DNA of 64,000 nucleotides from Candidatus Pelagisphaera phototrophica (GTDB taxonomy: Bacteria; Verrucomicrobiota; Verrucomicrobiia; Opitutales; Opitutaceae). Below the pieces are notes generated by a model. The model worked only from the letters and a program-made list of their open reading frames with translations. It was not told the origin of the DNA and made no database searches. Both the position numbers and the translations under genes were made by a program. The stretch lies in contig NZ_CP076039.1 in NCBI RefSeq assembly GCF_014529625.1, positions 3,534,001 through 3,598,000 on the forward strand, read 5' to 3'. Below, one piece after another: positions 17,970 to 28,312 of this stretch (position 1 is the first letter of the stretch; every line of letters begins with the position of its first letter).

Positions 17970-19004
17970 CTACCATTCCGCTCCTAGCATGAGGCAATTT
18001 AGTCCACTGCCAATGCCTAGCATCGCAACTTGGTCACCTTTTTTGACAAAGCCATCTTCCTCCGCCTTCGCCAAGGTGATCGGAAGTGCCGCTGATCCCG
18101 TGTTTCCAAAAGTCTGGAAGGAAGAATAGTCTTTCTTATTGTCCAGACCAAGAGTATCGAAAAGCAATTTTTGATGAGCACTTCCCACTTGGTGACAGAT
18201 GACCCGATCTGCATTGTCATTTTCCCAATTCAACTCCGACTTGAACGAATCCCAGGTACGCTTTGCCAAGTTTACGCCCGCATGGAGCATTTCCTCCGAA
18301 TCCGTCTGCATCTCATAGCCAAGCCCTTCCGCGTTGGAATCACCTTGGCAAAGGTCGTTGCTAGAGGTATCCGCCAAACAAGCGCCGCCCAGCAAACGGT
18401 GTCCGTTAGGCGAGAGCGATTCATGGCAAACCACCGCGGCCACCGCCCCTGCTCCAATCGTCAAGTTGGCAAAATAGGGCTTAATCGTCTTTCTGGTCAG
18501 CTCACGTTCAAGCAACAACTGAATCGTTCTCTCAAGCAGCGGTTTTCCATTTTCCCCAGATACCACGATCCCGCTCTTGACCTGACCCGAATCGATCATC
18601 GCTGATAACAGCGTTAGCGAATTCAAAAATCCAAGGCAGGCGTTCGAGACATCCATCACCTGCACATTGGGACTCAGCCCCATCAAACGATGAGCAAAAG
18701 ATGCGGTAGCCGGTTCGAGCATGTCACGGCTCACAGAACTATGGATACAAACTTCAATCTGGTCTGGAGGAATTCCGCTCTTCTCTAAAGCCTTTTTTCC
18801 CGCCTCCGCACTGGCCTCGGAAGGCCTAATCGCATTATTCCAAAAACGGCGCTCCCGTATACCCGTCATCAACTCCAATCGCCCCTCCGGCAGGTGCAAC
18901 CTGTCGTAAAGCGGCTTCAGTTTCTCCTCAATGTCCGTGCTAGTCCAAACTTCAGGCGGAGCCACGTAGGCAAGAGAATCAATAACTGTCGACTTAATAT
19001 GCAC
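17970..19004 (-). CDS. OleA-like 3-ketoacyl synthase (KAS III fold)
   Basis: Thiolase-fold enzyme of 344 residues. OleA joins two fatty acyl-CoAs head to head to a beta-keto acid. Catalytic triad visible: Cys123 in NACLGF, His271 in CHQVGSAH and Asn301 in FGNTGSAA. Glu97 in SRDMLEP sits where OleA has its extra catalytic Glu, which ordinary FabH lacks. Followed 7 bp later by the OleB-like gene, preceded by fabI after 106 bp. A FabH-like role in a secondary lipid pathway is the alternative. Confidence 0.78.
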   Translation of the reverse strand: MHIKSTVIDSLAYVAPPEVWTSTDIEEKLKPLYDRLHLPEGRLELMTGIRERRFWNNAIRPSEASAEAGKKALEKSGIPPDQIEVCIHSSVSRDMLEPATASFAHRLMGLSPNVQVMDVSNACLGFLNSLTLLSAMIDSGQVKSGIVVSGENGKPLLERTIQLLLERELTRKTIKPYFANLTIGAGAVAAVVCHESLSPNGHRLLGGACLADTSSNDLCQGDSNAEGLGYEMQTDSEEMLHAGVNLAKRTWDSFKSELNWENDNADRVICHQVGSAHQKLLFDTLGLDNKKDYSSFQTFGNTGSAALPITLAKAEEDGFVKKGDQVAMLGIGSGLNCLMLGAEW

Positions 19005-19110
19005 GACCTATAAGGAGAAGAAAGAATACGGAATGGAGAACCGTGCTTCGCCACCGAACCCATTTTCAGCAACCATAACTAAATGCCAATACGATTCTTC
19101 ATTCCCCATT

Positions 19111-19929
19111 CTATACTTTCCCTTTATCCTCCGGTCTCATCGTCAACCTAACCACCTCTTCATCAAAATAGTTGATCCCCATTCCCGCATCCATGACCAA
19201 GCTGGTGCCGTTCATTCCACTTGAGCGATTACTGATCAAAAACGCCACTGCATTTGCGACTTCCTGGGTGTGGAGCGCCACTTTGCGAAAGGTCAGTTTT
19301 TCGCTGTAGAGATAACTTTCCAGATAACCCGGTATTCCCGCCGAAGCGCTCGTCTTAAGCGTGCCCGGATTGACAGAGTTAAAACGGACTCGCGTATCCT
19401 TGCTAAAGGATTTAGCCAGATAGCGCACCGAGGAATCCAAGGATGCCTTAATCGGAGACATGTATCCATAATTTTCTGCTGTGATCGTTAGTGATGATAT
19501 GCTAATCGCCACTACTGAGGCATCGTCAGTAAGAACGGGTTTAAACGCGTTCGAGATCTCAACCAATGAAAAACTGGATATCGCGGTCGCTTGAAGATAG
19601 TCTTCCCGCTTCGTTTCGTGAAAAGGCTTAAACCCATCACTATAGTTCGCGAAGGCAATCGAATGGACTATTCCATCAATTTTCCCATGGTCTCGAGCCA
19701 CGTCTGCCGCCAAGGCCTTGACTTCTTCTGGGTTCTCAACATCGCAAACGTAAACCGACTTGCCGCTCAAAAGTTTCGCCGAAGTTTCTTTGCGGGCTTG
19801 GGAACGGACCGAATAAATAACTGTCGCCCCTGCTTCCTCCAGAGTTTTCGCCGCAAACCAAGCAACACTCTTCCGGTTTGCGACACCCATGACGAGCACA
19901 GTCTTATTTTCTAGTCCAAGAAAGCTCAT
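19111..19929 (-). CDS. Enoyl-[ACP] reductase, FabI type
   Basis: NADH-dependent SDR enzyme for the last step of fatty-acid elongation. 272 residues; the cofactor motif is [10 protein letters not shown] near the N-terminus and the FabI-type catalytic pair is Tyr154 and Lys161 with six residues between, rather than the usual SDR YxxxK. The cluster setting, with fabZ 4 bp upstream and an OleA-like ketosynthase downstream, suggests a dedicated paralogue for a special acyl chain, but it could also be the cell's main FabI. Confidence 0.88.
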   Translation of the reverse strand: MSFLGLENKTVLVMGVANRKSVAWFAAKTLEEAGATVIYSVRSQARKETSAKLLSGKSVYVCDVENPEEVKALAADVARDHGKIDGIVHSIAFANYSDGFKPFHETKREDYLQATAISSFSLVEISNAFKPVLTDDASVVAISISSLTITAENYGYMSPIKASLDSSVRYLAKSFSKDTRVRFNSVNPGTLKTSASAGIPGYLESYLYSEKLTFRKVALHTQEVANAVAFLISNRSSGMNGTSLVMDAGMGINYFDEEVVRLTMRPEDKGKV

Positions 19930-19933
19930 CGAC

Positions 19934-20386
19934 TCATTCCTTTTGCTCCGCCTTGGCTAAGGCGACGCTGAAGTTCACATTCATCACGCGCTTTCCTTCT
20001 CCGTTCTTAACGCCTCCGGCCATGAAAATGAAACGTCCTGCTTTCTCTTTGAGCTTGACGGTAATATAAAGATCGTCCCCCGGACGCACGATGCTCCTGA
20101 AACGAGCATCCACAATCTTCGTCAATACCGGCACCATATCCGAATCGCTCTCTAGCTCCTCCGCCAGCAAACGAGTCAGGAATATCGCTCCCGTTTGGAA
20201 GACGGCTTCCGAAATCAAAACTCCCGGCATAATCGGGTTGCCCGGGTAGTGCCCTTCAAAAAAAGCCTCACTCGCATCGACATGCTTTTTCGCGGTCAAC
20301 GAATCCACAGACTGCTCGACAACCTCGTCAACAAATAGAAAAGGAGGTCGGTGCGGGATCGCTTGCAGAATTTCGTCTGTTGCCAT
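19934..20386 (-). CDS. 3-hydroxyacyl-[ACP] dehydratase, FabZ type
   Basis: Hot-dog-fold dehydratase of 150 residues: opening [11 protein letters not shown], catalytic His46 in GHYPGNP and catalytic Glu60 in SEAVFQ. Makes trans-2-enoyl-ACP. It lies 4 bp before fabI, so the two would act in sequence on the same chain, and 30 bp after the CrtISO-like oxidoreductase gene. Confidence 0.9.
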   Translation of the reverse strand: MATDEILQAIPHRPPFLFVDEVVEQSVDSLTAKKHVDASEAFFEGHYPGNPIMPGVLISEAVFQTGAIFLTRLLAEELESDSDMVPVLTKIVDARFRSIVRPGDDLYITVKLKEKAGRFIFMAGGVKNGEGKRVMNVNFSVALAKAEQKE

Positions 20387-20416
20387 ATCAATACCAGTTT
20401 CTCAGTCACGCTCAAA

Positions 20417-21952
20417 TTAAGCAACGTGCACTTCTTTGGCTTTGTCCCGATTTCTGGCCGTTACCAGTTGTTTGTCCACTTTGTTGGCGATGATTACCCC
20501 GTAGTTCATGGTGCCTAGCCAGCCAGACATAATAATTCCAACCGAGCCCGCGTGGTACAACCCATGAATCTGGTCGGGCAATTCCATTGAGCACCTCAAT
20601 CCTTCAAATTTCGTTCCAAACGAAGTACCTCCAGGATGTCGTGTATAGTAGTGAATGGTCCGAGGGGTCGCTGCGTCGAGATAGTCAATCTTGGATCGCA
20701 CATCCGGGATATACCTCTCCAAAGCGACAATCGACTCCTCGATCAATCGCTCCTTATGAGCTTGGTATTCATCCGCTGACAACCGGTTCCAATCAGCGTA
20801 TTTGCCATTCAATGACGCGACGACCGTATACCGCTCCGACCCAGGGCGAGTCTCTGGGTAATAAACGGAAAACGTTCGGCTCGTCGTTTTGAAGTCAACT
20901 AGCTCCTCGCTCGAAAAGCGTTCTGCATCCGAAGTGAATACAAGATCTCCAATGTTGGGAATCGTTTCGCCCGCCTTTATACCCATGTAAACTTGGCAAG
21001 AGCTGGAGTTGATGCGGACCGCGTCCAATTCATCAATGTATTCTTTCGAAAATCTATTTTCCCCGACGAGGCGCTTGACCGTACTGACGATATTTGCGTT
21101 CGAAACGACGGCCTTGCAGCAAATCGTACGACGATTGCCAAACTCACCACTTCGCTCTCTGCCAGAAACAACTGCTCCCGTAACTGAGGTTCCGCTTGGC
21201 CCGTCTTCGGTGAGAACCTCTGAGACAAGCACATTCTTACGGAGCTCGACCCCATTGCGCTTCATCTCTTCCACCATCTTCCCGATCAGGACATCCGTTC
21301 CCCCTTGGAAAGTGAAGACGCCCTTGCTCATAAAGTTCGAGAAAACGATGCCAAAGGTGATGGCCGGGTCATCCAAAGTAGAACCGTTGGCATAAGCAAT
21401 CGGCTCTAGTAAAAGACGATGGACATCGTCTCTGCCGGGAAAGAACTCTTCAAACATTTCACCGGTCGTTCGTTGGTCGTCATCGTAGAAGTTCATCTGC
21501 CGCAAATGAACGTAAAACGCCTCTACCTCAGCCCGTGAAAGCTCAAAATTGTCTACCAATATGTTCGTAAAATCTTCCCGGTCAAAAGTGGTCCAAACAT
21601 CAAACTGAGGGTTTATGAACCGCACATCCTTCAATTGGTGGATCGAGTCTGCAATTTCCCGAGTCCAGTATTTACGGCAGGACTTCACCATCCCATAGGG
21701 AAATCCGTGAAGCGAAATATCGAAAATGTGCCTTCCGGGACGCTTGAACCAGGTCGCAAGCCCCCCGTACTGGTAATGGTGCTCGAGCAACAGGACAGAA
21801 TGCCCGCATTTCGCGAGGACGTTGGCGCTCGTCAAGCCACCCAGTCCGCTGCCAATCACTACGACATCGTACTCGTCCTTGACCCCTTCTAGCCAGTCTT
21901 TGCCCATCAGCCGCGCAGTGAAGGAAGCTTTCTGCCCCTTGACAACTCTCAA
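20417..21952 (-). CDS. CrtISO/phytoene-desaturase-like FAD oxidoreductase
   Basis: About 496-511 residues. N-terminal FAD-binding GxGxx[20 protein letters not shown] (residues 30-48), then the second conserved glycine region and a C-terminal [19 protein letters not shown] segment of the carotenoid isomerase/desaturase superfamily. In its family it could saturate, desaturate or isomerise polyenes. No carotenoid genes lie nearby; instead it heads an operon with fabZ, fabI and oleA/oleB-like genes. Start is uncertain: TTG at 21952 or ATG at 21907 (MGKDWLEG), the latter matching the domain better. Confidence 0.75.
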   Translation of the reverse strand: MRVVKGQKASFTARLMGKDWLEGVKDEYDVVVIGSGLGGLTSANVLAKCGHSVLLLEHHYQYGGLATWFKRPGRHIFDISLHGFPYGMVKSCRKYWTREIADSIHQLKDVRFINPQFDVWTTFDREDFTNILVDNFELSRAEVEAFYVHLRQMNFYDDDQRTTGEMFEEFFPGRDDVHRLLLEPIAYANGSTLDDPAITFGIVFSNFMSKGVFTFQGGTDVLIGKMVEEMKRNGVELRKNVLVSEVLTEDGPSGTSVTGAVVSGRERSGEFGNRRTICCKAVVSNANIVSTVKRLVGENRFSKEYIDELDAVRINSSSCQVYMGIKAGETIPNIGDLVFTSDAERFSSEELVDFKTTSRTFSVYYPETRPGSERYTVVASLNGKYADWNRLSADEYQAHKERLIEESIVALERYIPDVRSKIDYLDAATPRTIHYYTRHPGGTSFGTKFEGLRCSMELPDQIHGLYHAGSVGIIMSGWLGTMNYGVIIANKVDKQLVTARNRDKAKEVHVA

Positions 21953-22076
21953 ATGCCGCAGGAGTCCGGTTCCTTCACGAGTTTGATCTACCTCTCCACA
22001 GGATCACTTTCCGCTCGATCCCTTATTCCGTTTTCTCCTTGCCACTCAGATAGCTTAAATTCAGAACGACCTCCCT

Positions 22077-22553
22077 ATGAGCAAAACCCGCGTTAAATTC
22101 GAAACGAATCAGGGAACAATCGAGTTCAAACTCTATCCGGACTTCGCTCCGAAAGCGTGTGAGAATTTTACCACGCACGTAGAAAACGGCTACTACGATG
22201 GAATCATCTTCCACCGAGTCATACCGGAATTCATGGTTCAATGTGGTGACCCCACAGGAACCGGACGAGGCGGTGAATCAATCTGGGGTAAGCCTTTTGA
22301 AGATGAATGCACGACAGACCTGCGCTTCGACAAAACTGGCATTCTAGCCATGGCCAACGCTGGTCCCGGAACAAACGGCAGCCAGTTTTTCATCACAACG
22401 GCTAAAACTCCTTGGCTCAATATGCGCCACACAATATTTGGCGAGGTCGTTGAAGGCTATAATATTGTGCAGGCCATCGAAGGGGTTGCCACCGATGGTG
22501 GAGACAAACCCATCGAGGAGCAGAAGATCGTCAAAGCAACCGTGATAGAATAA
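22077..22553 (+). CDS. Cyclophilin-type peptidyl-prolyl cis-trans isomerase
   Basis: Cytosolic PpiB-like cyclophilin of 158 residues, no signal peptide. Core motifs FHRVIPEFMVQCGDP and NGSQFFIT are intact, including the catalytic Arg and the Phe/Met pocket. Monocistronic, divergent from the oxidoreductase gene and closed by a strong terminator. Confidence 0.95.
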   Translation: MSKTRVKFETNQGTIEFKLYPDFAPKACENFTTHVENGYYDGIIFHRVIPEFMVQCGDPTGTGRGGESIWGKPFEDECTTDLRFDKTGILAMANAGPGTNGSQFFITTAKTPWLNMRHTIFGEVVEGYNIVQAIEGVATDGGDKPIEEQKIVKATVIE

Positions 22554-22583
22554 TTCAACCTGACGACACGATTGACTTTCTCC

Positions 22584-22613
22584 AAGCCCGACTACCCCGT
22601 CGGGCTTTTTTTC
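22584..22613 (+). terminator. Terminator of the cyclophilin gene
   Basis: AAGCCCGAC, CCCC-containing loop and GTCGGGCTT followed by TTTTTT, 30 bp after the stop. Confidence 0.9.
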
Positions 22614-22755
22614 GCCGCTTCAGGTCAGATACCGCTTCCCAAAGGCATTTTCCCCGAACGCAAAAGCAAACCGCTCTGTTAAGAATCGCGAGCCGAGGAC
22701 GTCTCGCAACACCTTCGAATTTCCCAATCATTCGCACGGTCCGCGGGCCAGATTT

Positions 22756-23958
22756 CTATACCTGATACTCTCCGTCTTTGTAGATCACCCGGTTCGAGCC
22801 GTCTTTCAAGTAAGCAGTCACCAATCTATTGGAAGTTGCCACGATGTCGGTGTGGACAACGGAATTATTGTACCCCATAGACTCCCATTCTTCTTCAGAA
22901 ACGTTTGATTGATCCCCGGTGTAGGAATCTCGGTAGGCAGCCCCCACTGCAATGTGAGTATTACCATTCTCTCCGCCCACATTCTCGTCAAAAAGCGTTT
23001 CTCCCATGAATTTTGTGATTCTGGAAAAACGGCGATCCGTAAGCGAGAACTCGCCCACTTTGTCCGCGTTCTCAACGGCGATCATTTCTTTCAGAATGTC
23101 TTCGCCTGCAGAAGCCGTAGCCTTAACAACCCGTCCGTCCTTAAACTCCAAATACGCATCCTTTATCAGATTACCGTAACGATAAAGCGGCTCGGTAAAC
23201 TGGATTTTACCTTCTGTACCCCGCCAATCCGGGGAAATAAACAATTCAAAGCTGGGAACGTTTCGACCCGAGCCACCCAGCCATTTTCGATTATCACCGA
23301 TCGTGATCCACAGATCCGTATCTGGTGCCTCGATATGGAGCTTTTCAATCGGTAGAGCGTCCAGCCGATCCTTGTACTCGTACAAGTCCTTATAGAGCGC
23401 TTTCCACTTTTCGGCGGGCTGGGGATCATCAAGGTAGCATGCTTTGACAATCTCATCCCAATATTCCTCCAAGCTCAGATCCACCTCATCCGCCATCGCC
23501 TGGGTTCCATACATGCAAAGCGTCCAGGTATACTCGCCCGCACCTTCTTTTTCGCGCCGCCAATCCATGTAAGGCTTCAACGCCTTCTGAGCGGCCATAA
23601 TTTTGCCACTGTCGATTCCATCGAGCTCCTTTTTATCGGTTTCCGAGAGCACGGCAACCGTGTGGTCTATCTCATCGACAAGACCTTTAAGGAACTTCTT
23701 CGGGAAGAAGCTCAGTTGCTCATCGCTCGCCAATTCATAATGCTCCCGGGCAAATTCGTCCGGCGTGTAAAATATGATCGGATGGGCACCCGCTTTCAAT
23801 ACGGCTCGTCGCAACGTAACCAGTAGTGGTTTGGCCACTTCTGAGACCCGAAGTTGAACGACTTCGCCATTTTTGACGCCTTCTCCACCATTCAACGCGA
23901 AGTTGATCATAACATCCGCGTATTTTTCCAATAACTCTTCGCTCGGCTGATAGCTCAT
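22756..23958 (-). CDS. M29-family metallo-aminopeptidase
   Basis: Thermophilic-type aminopeptidase (AmpS/PepS-like), cleaving N-terminal residues with two divalent metals. 400 residues. Metal-ligand regions of the family are visible: QFTEPLY, then NTHIAVGAAYRD and NNSVVHTDIV in the C-terminal third, providing the expected Glu, His, His and Asp ligands. Length is normal. It stands alone. Confidence 0.93.
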   Translation of the reverse strand: MSYQPSEELLEKYADVMINFALNGGEGVKNGEVVQLRVSEVAKPLLVTLRRAVLKAGAHPIIFYTPDEFAREHYELASDEQLSFFPKKFLKGLVDEIDHTVAVLSETDKKELDGIDSGKIMAAQKALKPYMDWRREKEGAGEYTWTLCMYGTQAMADEVDLSLEEYWDEIVKACYLDDPQPAEKWKALYKDLYEYKDRLDALPIEKLHIEAPDTDLWITIGDNRKWLGGSGRNVPSFELFISPDWRGTEGKIQFTEPLYRYGNLIKDAYLEFKDGRVVKATASAGEDILKEMIAVENADKVGEFSLTDRRFSRITKFMGETLFDENVGGENGNTHIAVGAAYRDSYTGDQSNVSEEEWESMGYNNSVVHTDIVATSNRLVTAYLKDGSNRVIYKDGEYQV

Positions 23959-24598
23959 TATCCACTCGAATTAAGGCCAAATGCCCCGATTGCAAGCGCT
24001 CAGATTCAACTGCTGTGAGAACCCTTCCTGTCACCCAGTATTCCCAAGACCTCTTGGCGACTGTCTGATAAATAAGAGGATGTATCACAGCAGGTATTGT
24101 TTAGTTTTTGGCAAGGCGTGGTCGAGGCGCCAATGCCCATAGGGCCTTGGCTCTCTGGCAAAACGCCGCCAGAAGCGAAAAAGGTCGCTGCTTAATGGTT
24201 TGCCCGCCAAGTGGGCCTGGCTCCGCTTTGGTAGCGTAAGGAATAGCCATTTCATGGATACCCCACCCCGCACCCACCTTTCCGCAGGACCATCTGGTGA
24301 GCAACGATATTTAATCTGATTTATTAGACAGACTTTTAGACAAAAGCGAGCTTCCCGAATCGGTTGGCAATCGCGATCGCAGGATCGAGAGGAACTTCGA
24401 CCTGCTCGACGCTTTCGGGAATTTCGACTTCGGCATTGGACGAACGGTCTCGCCTCCAATTTGCGGCAGCCATTAGCTTTGCACCTCGAGCATTTCGCTC
24501 ACAACCCGGATCATCACAACCAAGTAGTCCGCGTCACGGAGTTTCATCGATTCCGTCTGGACTGCTGATTCGCAATTTCCCATATTTCCCAAACAACT
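23959..24598. other. 640-bp gap with no convincing gene
   Basis: Minus-strand frames at 24085-24459 overlap each other in different phases and resemble no family. 24105-24300 is GC-rich and has the look of a repeated intergenic element, but no second copy is in the window. Upstream, fragments such as EVEIPESVEQVEVPLDP could be the end of a lost gene. Promoters for the aminopeptidase and the sulfatase must lie here. Confidence 0.4.
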
Positions 24599-26101
24599 AT
24601 GCGTATTCTAATTCCCCTCATCCCCCTCCTTACTTCGATCTCCTACGCGGCAGAAAAAAATATCATCTTCATCGTAACCGATGACCAGAGCCCAACACTC
24701 GGTTGCTATGGAGACCCGGTTGCCATCTCACCGGCAGTCGATTCCCTCGCCCAGGACGGCACGCTATTCAAAAGAGCCTATGCCACAACCGCCAGTTGCT
24801 CAGCAAGCCGGTCCGTCATTCTTTCCGGACTCCATAACCACTTCAACGGGCAGTTCGGACACCAGCACGCCTACCACAAATTCGCCAGCTTTCACAACGT
24901 GGTCGCCCTCTCCTTACCACGCGTTTTGTCTAACGCAGGCTACCGCACCGGACAAATCGGCAAGTATCATTTGGCGCCGGAAGAAGTCTACCGATTCGAT
25001 ACCTACCTCAAAGGAAATGCTCGCAATGCGAAGCAAATGGCATCTGTCGCCAAAAACTTCATCACGGCAGATGACGAGAAACCGTTTTTCCTTTATTTTG
25101 CGACTTCCGATCCGCATCGCGGTGGGGGAGACGACGCGTCCTATCCCGGGAGGCATAAACCGAATTTCTTTGGCAACCTTCCGAACAAGGCCGCTTACGA
25201 AGGCGTGGACGAGGTCTTCTTCGATCCCAACAAGATTCCGGTTCCCCCATTCCTACCCGACACGCCCGAATCACGCAGCGAGCTGGCCCACTACTATCAA
25301 AGCTGCGCTCGTATTGACCAGGGCATCGCTGAGCTGATCAAAATTCTGAAAGAATCGGATCTCTATGATAAGACCCTAATCGTTTTTACCTCGGATCACG
25401 GCATGGCATTTGCAGGAGCTAAGACCACCGTTTTCGAAGCCGGACTCCATGTCCCCTTCATCGTTCGCAACCCGTACGAGAAAAAGCGAGGTATCGAATC
25501 CTATGCTATGATCAGCCACGCCGACATCACTCCGTCATTGGTGGATTTTGCCCAGGCGCTCGATCGCGAGAAGAACCAGCCTAAAAACTTCGTGAAAGCA
25601 GATGCGTATTGGAAGAACAAGGACTACGTGGCGAAGGACAATCGCGGACATCGCCCCTACACCAGCTACCATGGTGATTCCTGGATTCCAATTCTCGGAA
25701 AGAAAAACGCCTCTCACCACAAGACGATGTTCGCCTCCCACACATTCCACGAAATCACAATGTACTACCCGATGCGGACCGTATGGGATGGCAAGTACAA
25801 GCTCATCTGGAATATCGCTTCCGGACTCCCCTACCCATTCGCGAGCGACCTTTGGGCATCTTCCACGTGGCAAGCTCAACTCGAGAAAGGGGACGACGCC
25901 CTCTACGGCTACATGAGTGTCGGCTCCTACGTCGATCGTCCTGCGTTCGAACTCTACAACGTCACTGAGAACCGCTACGAAGAAGTGAATCTCGCCAGCA
26001 ACCCTGAATATTCCAAAATCCTCGAATCGATGAAAGCCAAGTTAAAAGCATTTCAGAAAGCGACCAACGACCCTTGGATCAGCAAGTGGGAATACGAGTA
26101 G
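24599..26101 (+). CDS. Secreted sulfatase, S1 family (N-sulfoglucosamine sulfohydrolase-like)
   Basis: Type I sulfatase acting on sulfated glycans, 500 residues. Signal peptide of about 18 residues, then IFIVTDDQSP with the first metal-binding aspartates, and the formylglycine motif C-S-A-S-R with Cys67 as the residue to be oxidised. HGMAF holds later metal ligands. The Ala form of C-x-[P/A]-x-R and the overall pattern fit the heparan-N-sulfatase-like subfamily. No sulfatase-maturase or polysaccharide-lyase gene is adjacent. Sulfatase-rich genomes are typical of marine Verrucomicrobiota. Confidence 0.92.
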   Translation: MRILIPLIPLLTSISYAAEKNIIFIVTDDQSPTLGCYGDPVAISPAVDSLAQDGTLFKRAYATTASCSASRSVILSGLHNHFNGQFGHQHAYHKFASFHNVVALSLPRVLSNAGYRTGQIGKYHLAPEEVYRFDTYLKGNARNAKQMASVAKNFITADDEKPFFLYFATSDPHRGGGDDASYPGRHKPNFFGNLPNKAAYEGVDEVFFDPNKIPVPPFLPDTPESRSELAHYYQSCARIDQGIAELIKILKESDLYDKTLIVFTSDHGMAFAGAKTTVFEAGLHVPFIVRNPYEKKRGIESYAMISHADITPSLVDFAQALDREKNQPKNFVKADAYWKNKDYVAKDNRGHRPYTSYHGDSWIPILGKKNASHHKTMFASHTFHEITMYYPMRTVWDGKYKLIWNIASGLPYPFASDLWASSTWQAQLEKGDDALYGYMSVGSYVDRPAFELYNVTENRYEEVNLASNPEYSKILESMKAKLKAFQKATNDPWISKWEYE

Positions 26102-26259
26102 TTGCTTCGTCAATGGCAGGGCTGCTTGTGGATTCGGCTGAGCTCACGGCCGACGCCCTAAGCAGCCAAAACTCCATCACTGGGCTACGATCACGACCGC
26201 TTTGGGATAAACGGCACTACCCTTAAGGACATCCGATTTATTCTAGGCCGCATGTCCTA

Positions 26260-27006
26260 CTAAGCGTAGGAGATCTTGCTAAGATTGCAGAAATGCTGCG
26301 GCGCCCAAGGGCCATTGAAAGTGAACAGCAAATCACCGCAGAATTTCTCGGCGGCATCGTATATTGAGTTTTCGAATACCTTGAGCCGTTCCCGATTCAC
26401 GAGGCAATTAAAGGTAGCCACGTCCCGCTCCTTGTAAGCGGTTTTGCTCAGAGCGATCTCAGCGCACCAGGGACCGATGAGCGCCTTTACTTGACTAGCG
26501 AAAATCTCCTTCTCCTTTTTCAGAGCGATTTCAAATTTCTCTCCCTTTCTGGCCCGGTCACCCAAACTGTAGAGTAAGCGCCCTTTCGCGAACTTGAATC
26601 GCTCGTCTTTCAAGAATGGGTACTTGGCCACCATGAACTTGAATAAGTCTGCCGTCGCAAATCGAAGCAACACTTCCATCTCCACTTTACTAAAGATACG
26701 GGAGAGTTCGCACTTTAAATGATCGTGATTCGACCGGATCACATTCTCTACCATGGAAAGGTTCTTCAACGTGAGTCCAAACTCCAGCGGTATGATACTC
26801 GCCTCATCGTTCAACGCACGAATCACTTGCTGATGGGCAAAAATGTCCTTTCCCCGAACCTCGAATCGACCGCCGCCATAGTTGCTGACCAGAGCCGAAA
26901 CTTCTCCTATCGTAACCATGAACACATTCCGCTCGTCCACGCCTTCCAGCCTCTCTAGGCGATGAGGCGCGTCTGCCAAGGTGAATCCATATAGGTAGAT
27001 GCTCAT
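26260..27006 (-). CDS. GvpF/GvpL-family protein (orphan)
   Basis: 248 residues opening MSIYLYGF, with the VSALVSNYGG strand, the HQQVIRAL and SIIPLEFG segments and the final TFNGPWAPQHF typical of gas-vesicle accessory proteins GvpF and GvpL, which bind GvpA during assembly. No gvpA, gvpN, gvpK or other gas-vesicle gene occurs in this window. It could belong to a dispersed set or have been recruited for another job. It stands alone between the sulfatase and a 435-bp gap. Confidence 0.82.
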   Translation of the reverse strand: MSIYLYGFTLADAPHRLERLEGVDERNVFMVTIGEVSALVSNYGGGRFEVRGKDIFAHQQVIRALNDEASIIPLEFGLTLKNLSMVENVIRSNHDHLKCELSRIFSKVEMEVLLRFATADLFKFMVAKYPFLKDERFKFAKGRLLYSLGDRARKGEKFEIALKKEKEIFASQVKALIGPWCAEIALSKTAYKERDVATFNCLVNRERLKVFENSIYDAAEKFCGDLLFTFNGPWAPQHFCNLSKISYA

Positions 27007-27442
27007 TAGGTGGTTGATTAGGTATGCGAGAACCGACCCTCGGGCTCGGGAGTGACCGATTCGTTAAAAAAATATCAATACTTGCCCGTGCTCGTCAATC
27101 CTAGACCGGCGTCCCCATAGGCAACGGGGATTCCCTGATAATCGAAGGAATGCCTGCTATAGTGCTAACCCTAAGGGTGGAAATCTCCCGAAAAAGGAAC
27201 GATGGCAGAAAAAACTCAATTTCGATGAACCGTTTTTTCGGATCTCTCCAAATGTTAGCGTCCGCCTAGGAAGACGCCGCCGCTCAAAAAGACGCCGCAG
27301 TTCAGGGACCTAGAAAAGACCCTTACTCAGCCTCAGCGATCGTTCTTGATGGACTTTTTCTACATAGTGCCCATCAGCTATTACCATGCTATACCGTTTT
27401 CGCACACGATGGTCGCGGAGCTCAAATCTAACGTTTTCAGAA
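27007..27442. other. 435-bp gap, nothing recognised
   Basis: No coding frame with family resemblance. A short direct repeat of AAGACGCCGC occurs twice around 27271-27300. It must hold the promoters of gvpF/L and of the secreted protein gene. Confidence 0.5.
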
Positions 27443-28312
27443 ATGAAATATTTTACACTATCGCTCAGCCTACTCGTTTTTGGCTTCTCAGTAAGCGCCC
27501 AGATTTCGGATGCGGAGACATCTGCCGACTACTACTTGTTTATGAGCGGCAAGGTAAGTGCCCAATTAAAGCGGGACTTTTTTCCAATTGAAAGCTTCGA
27601 TGGAAAACGCCTTCAGCTTACCGGTTCAAAAAAATCCCTTAAGCCCGTCGACAGGCTCAACTGTTCTATGCAGCCGGTGATGGTCATCAGCAAATACTTT
27701 GTCGAGATTCGCGACCTGGAGTTCACCTTCGACTCGCAGGCAGAAAAGCTGCGGACCATGATGGCGATCAACGAAATGAACGCCGAGCAAATGAGGCAGC
27801 AAGCCACGAACGAGTTTGAAAAAGCTGTCGCCGCCATGGACGGTCGAGGCCAGTTGGTATCCGAAGGGGACCGGTCGGTTGAGGCCTTGGGCGAACTGAC
27901 TAAAGACCAGACAGAAAAGGAGTTTCTGTATTCGGGATTACATAAACAAGTGGATAGCTTATACGGACGGTGCACGATCGTTCCCGATACCGATCTGGAG
28001 AACGCCTACACCGTCGCAGTGCTCATTTTCGAGGGAGTCGGGGCAACCAATACGTCTGCAGGGCAACAGGCCACCTTCGTCCGCATCGCCCCTATCGGTA
28101 ATCTCCAGACAGGTGTCGGTGAACCAATAAAATTCGATTACTCCTTCCCCGAACTAAAAGCGACGTCTGCCAAGATCGACATATTCCTTTTCAATGGAGA
28201 AAGCAAACACGTCGCCACCAACCTGTCTCGTGGCCTTAAATCACTTACGACTGAAGAATTCGAGGAATTCCGGAGTGTAGAGAAAAAAACCAAGACGAGG
28301 AATGCTGGCTAA
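27443..28312 (+). CDS. Secreted protein of unknown function
   Basis: 289 residues from the ATG at 27443, which begins a clear signal peptide (MKYFTLSLSLLVFGFSVSAQ); the longer frame from 27386 would hide it. The mature protein has a probable coiled-coil helix around residues 95-135 (MNAEQMRQQATNEFEKA) and a C-terminal beta-rich domain. No enzyme motif and no family recognised. Probably periplasmic. It has its own promoter region and no operon partners; tRNA-Ala follows. Confidence 0.7.
   Translation: MKYFTLSLSLLVFGFSVSAQISDAETSADYYLFMSGKVSAQLKRDFFPIESFDGKRLQLTGSKKSLKPVDRLNCSMQPVMVISKYFVEIRDLEFTFDSQAEKLRTMMAINEMNAEQMRQQATNEFEKAVAAMDGRGQLVSEGDRSVEALGELTKDQTEKEFLYSGLHKQVDSLYGRCTIVPDTDLENAYTVAVLIFEGVGATNTSAGQQATFVRIAPIGNLQTGVGEPIKFDYSFPELKATSAKIDIFLFNGESKHVATNLSRGLKSLTTEEFEEFRSVEKKTKTRNAG

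Noticed and set aside
24085-24459. Arg-rich minus-strand frame
   Set aside because: Composition and overlap with other frames look non-coding.
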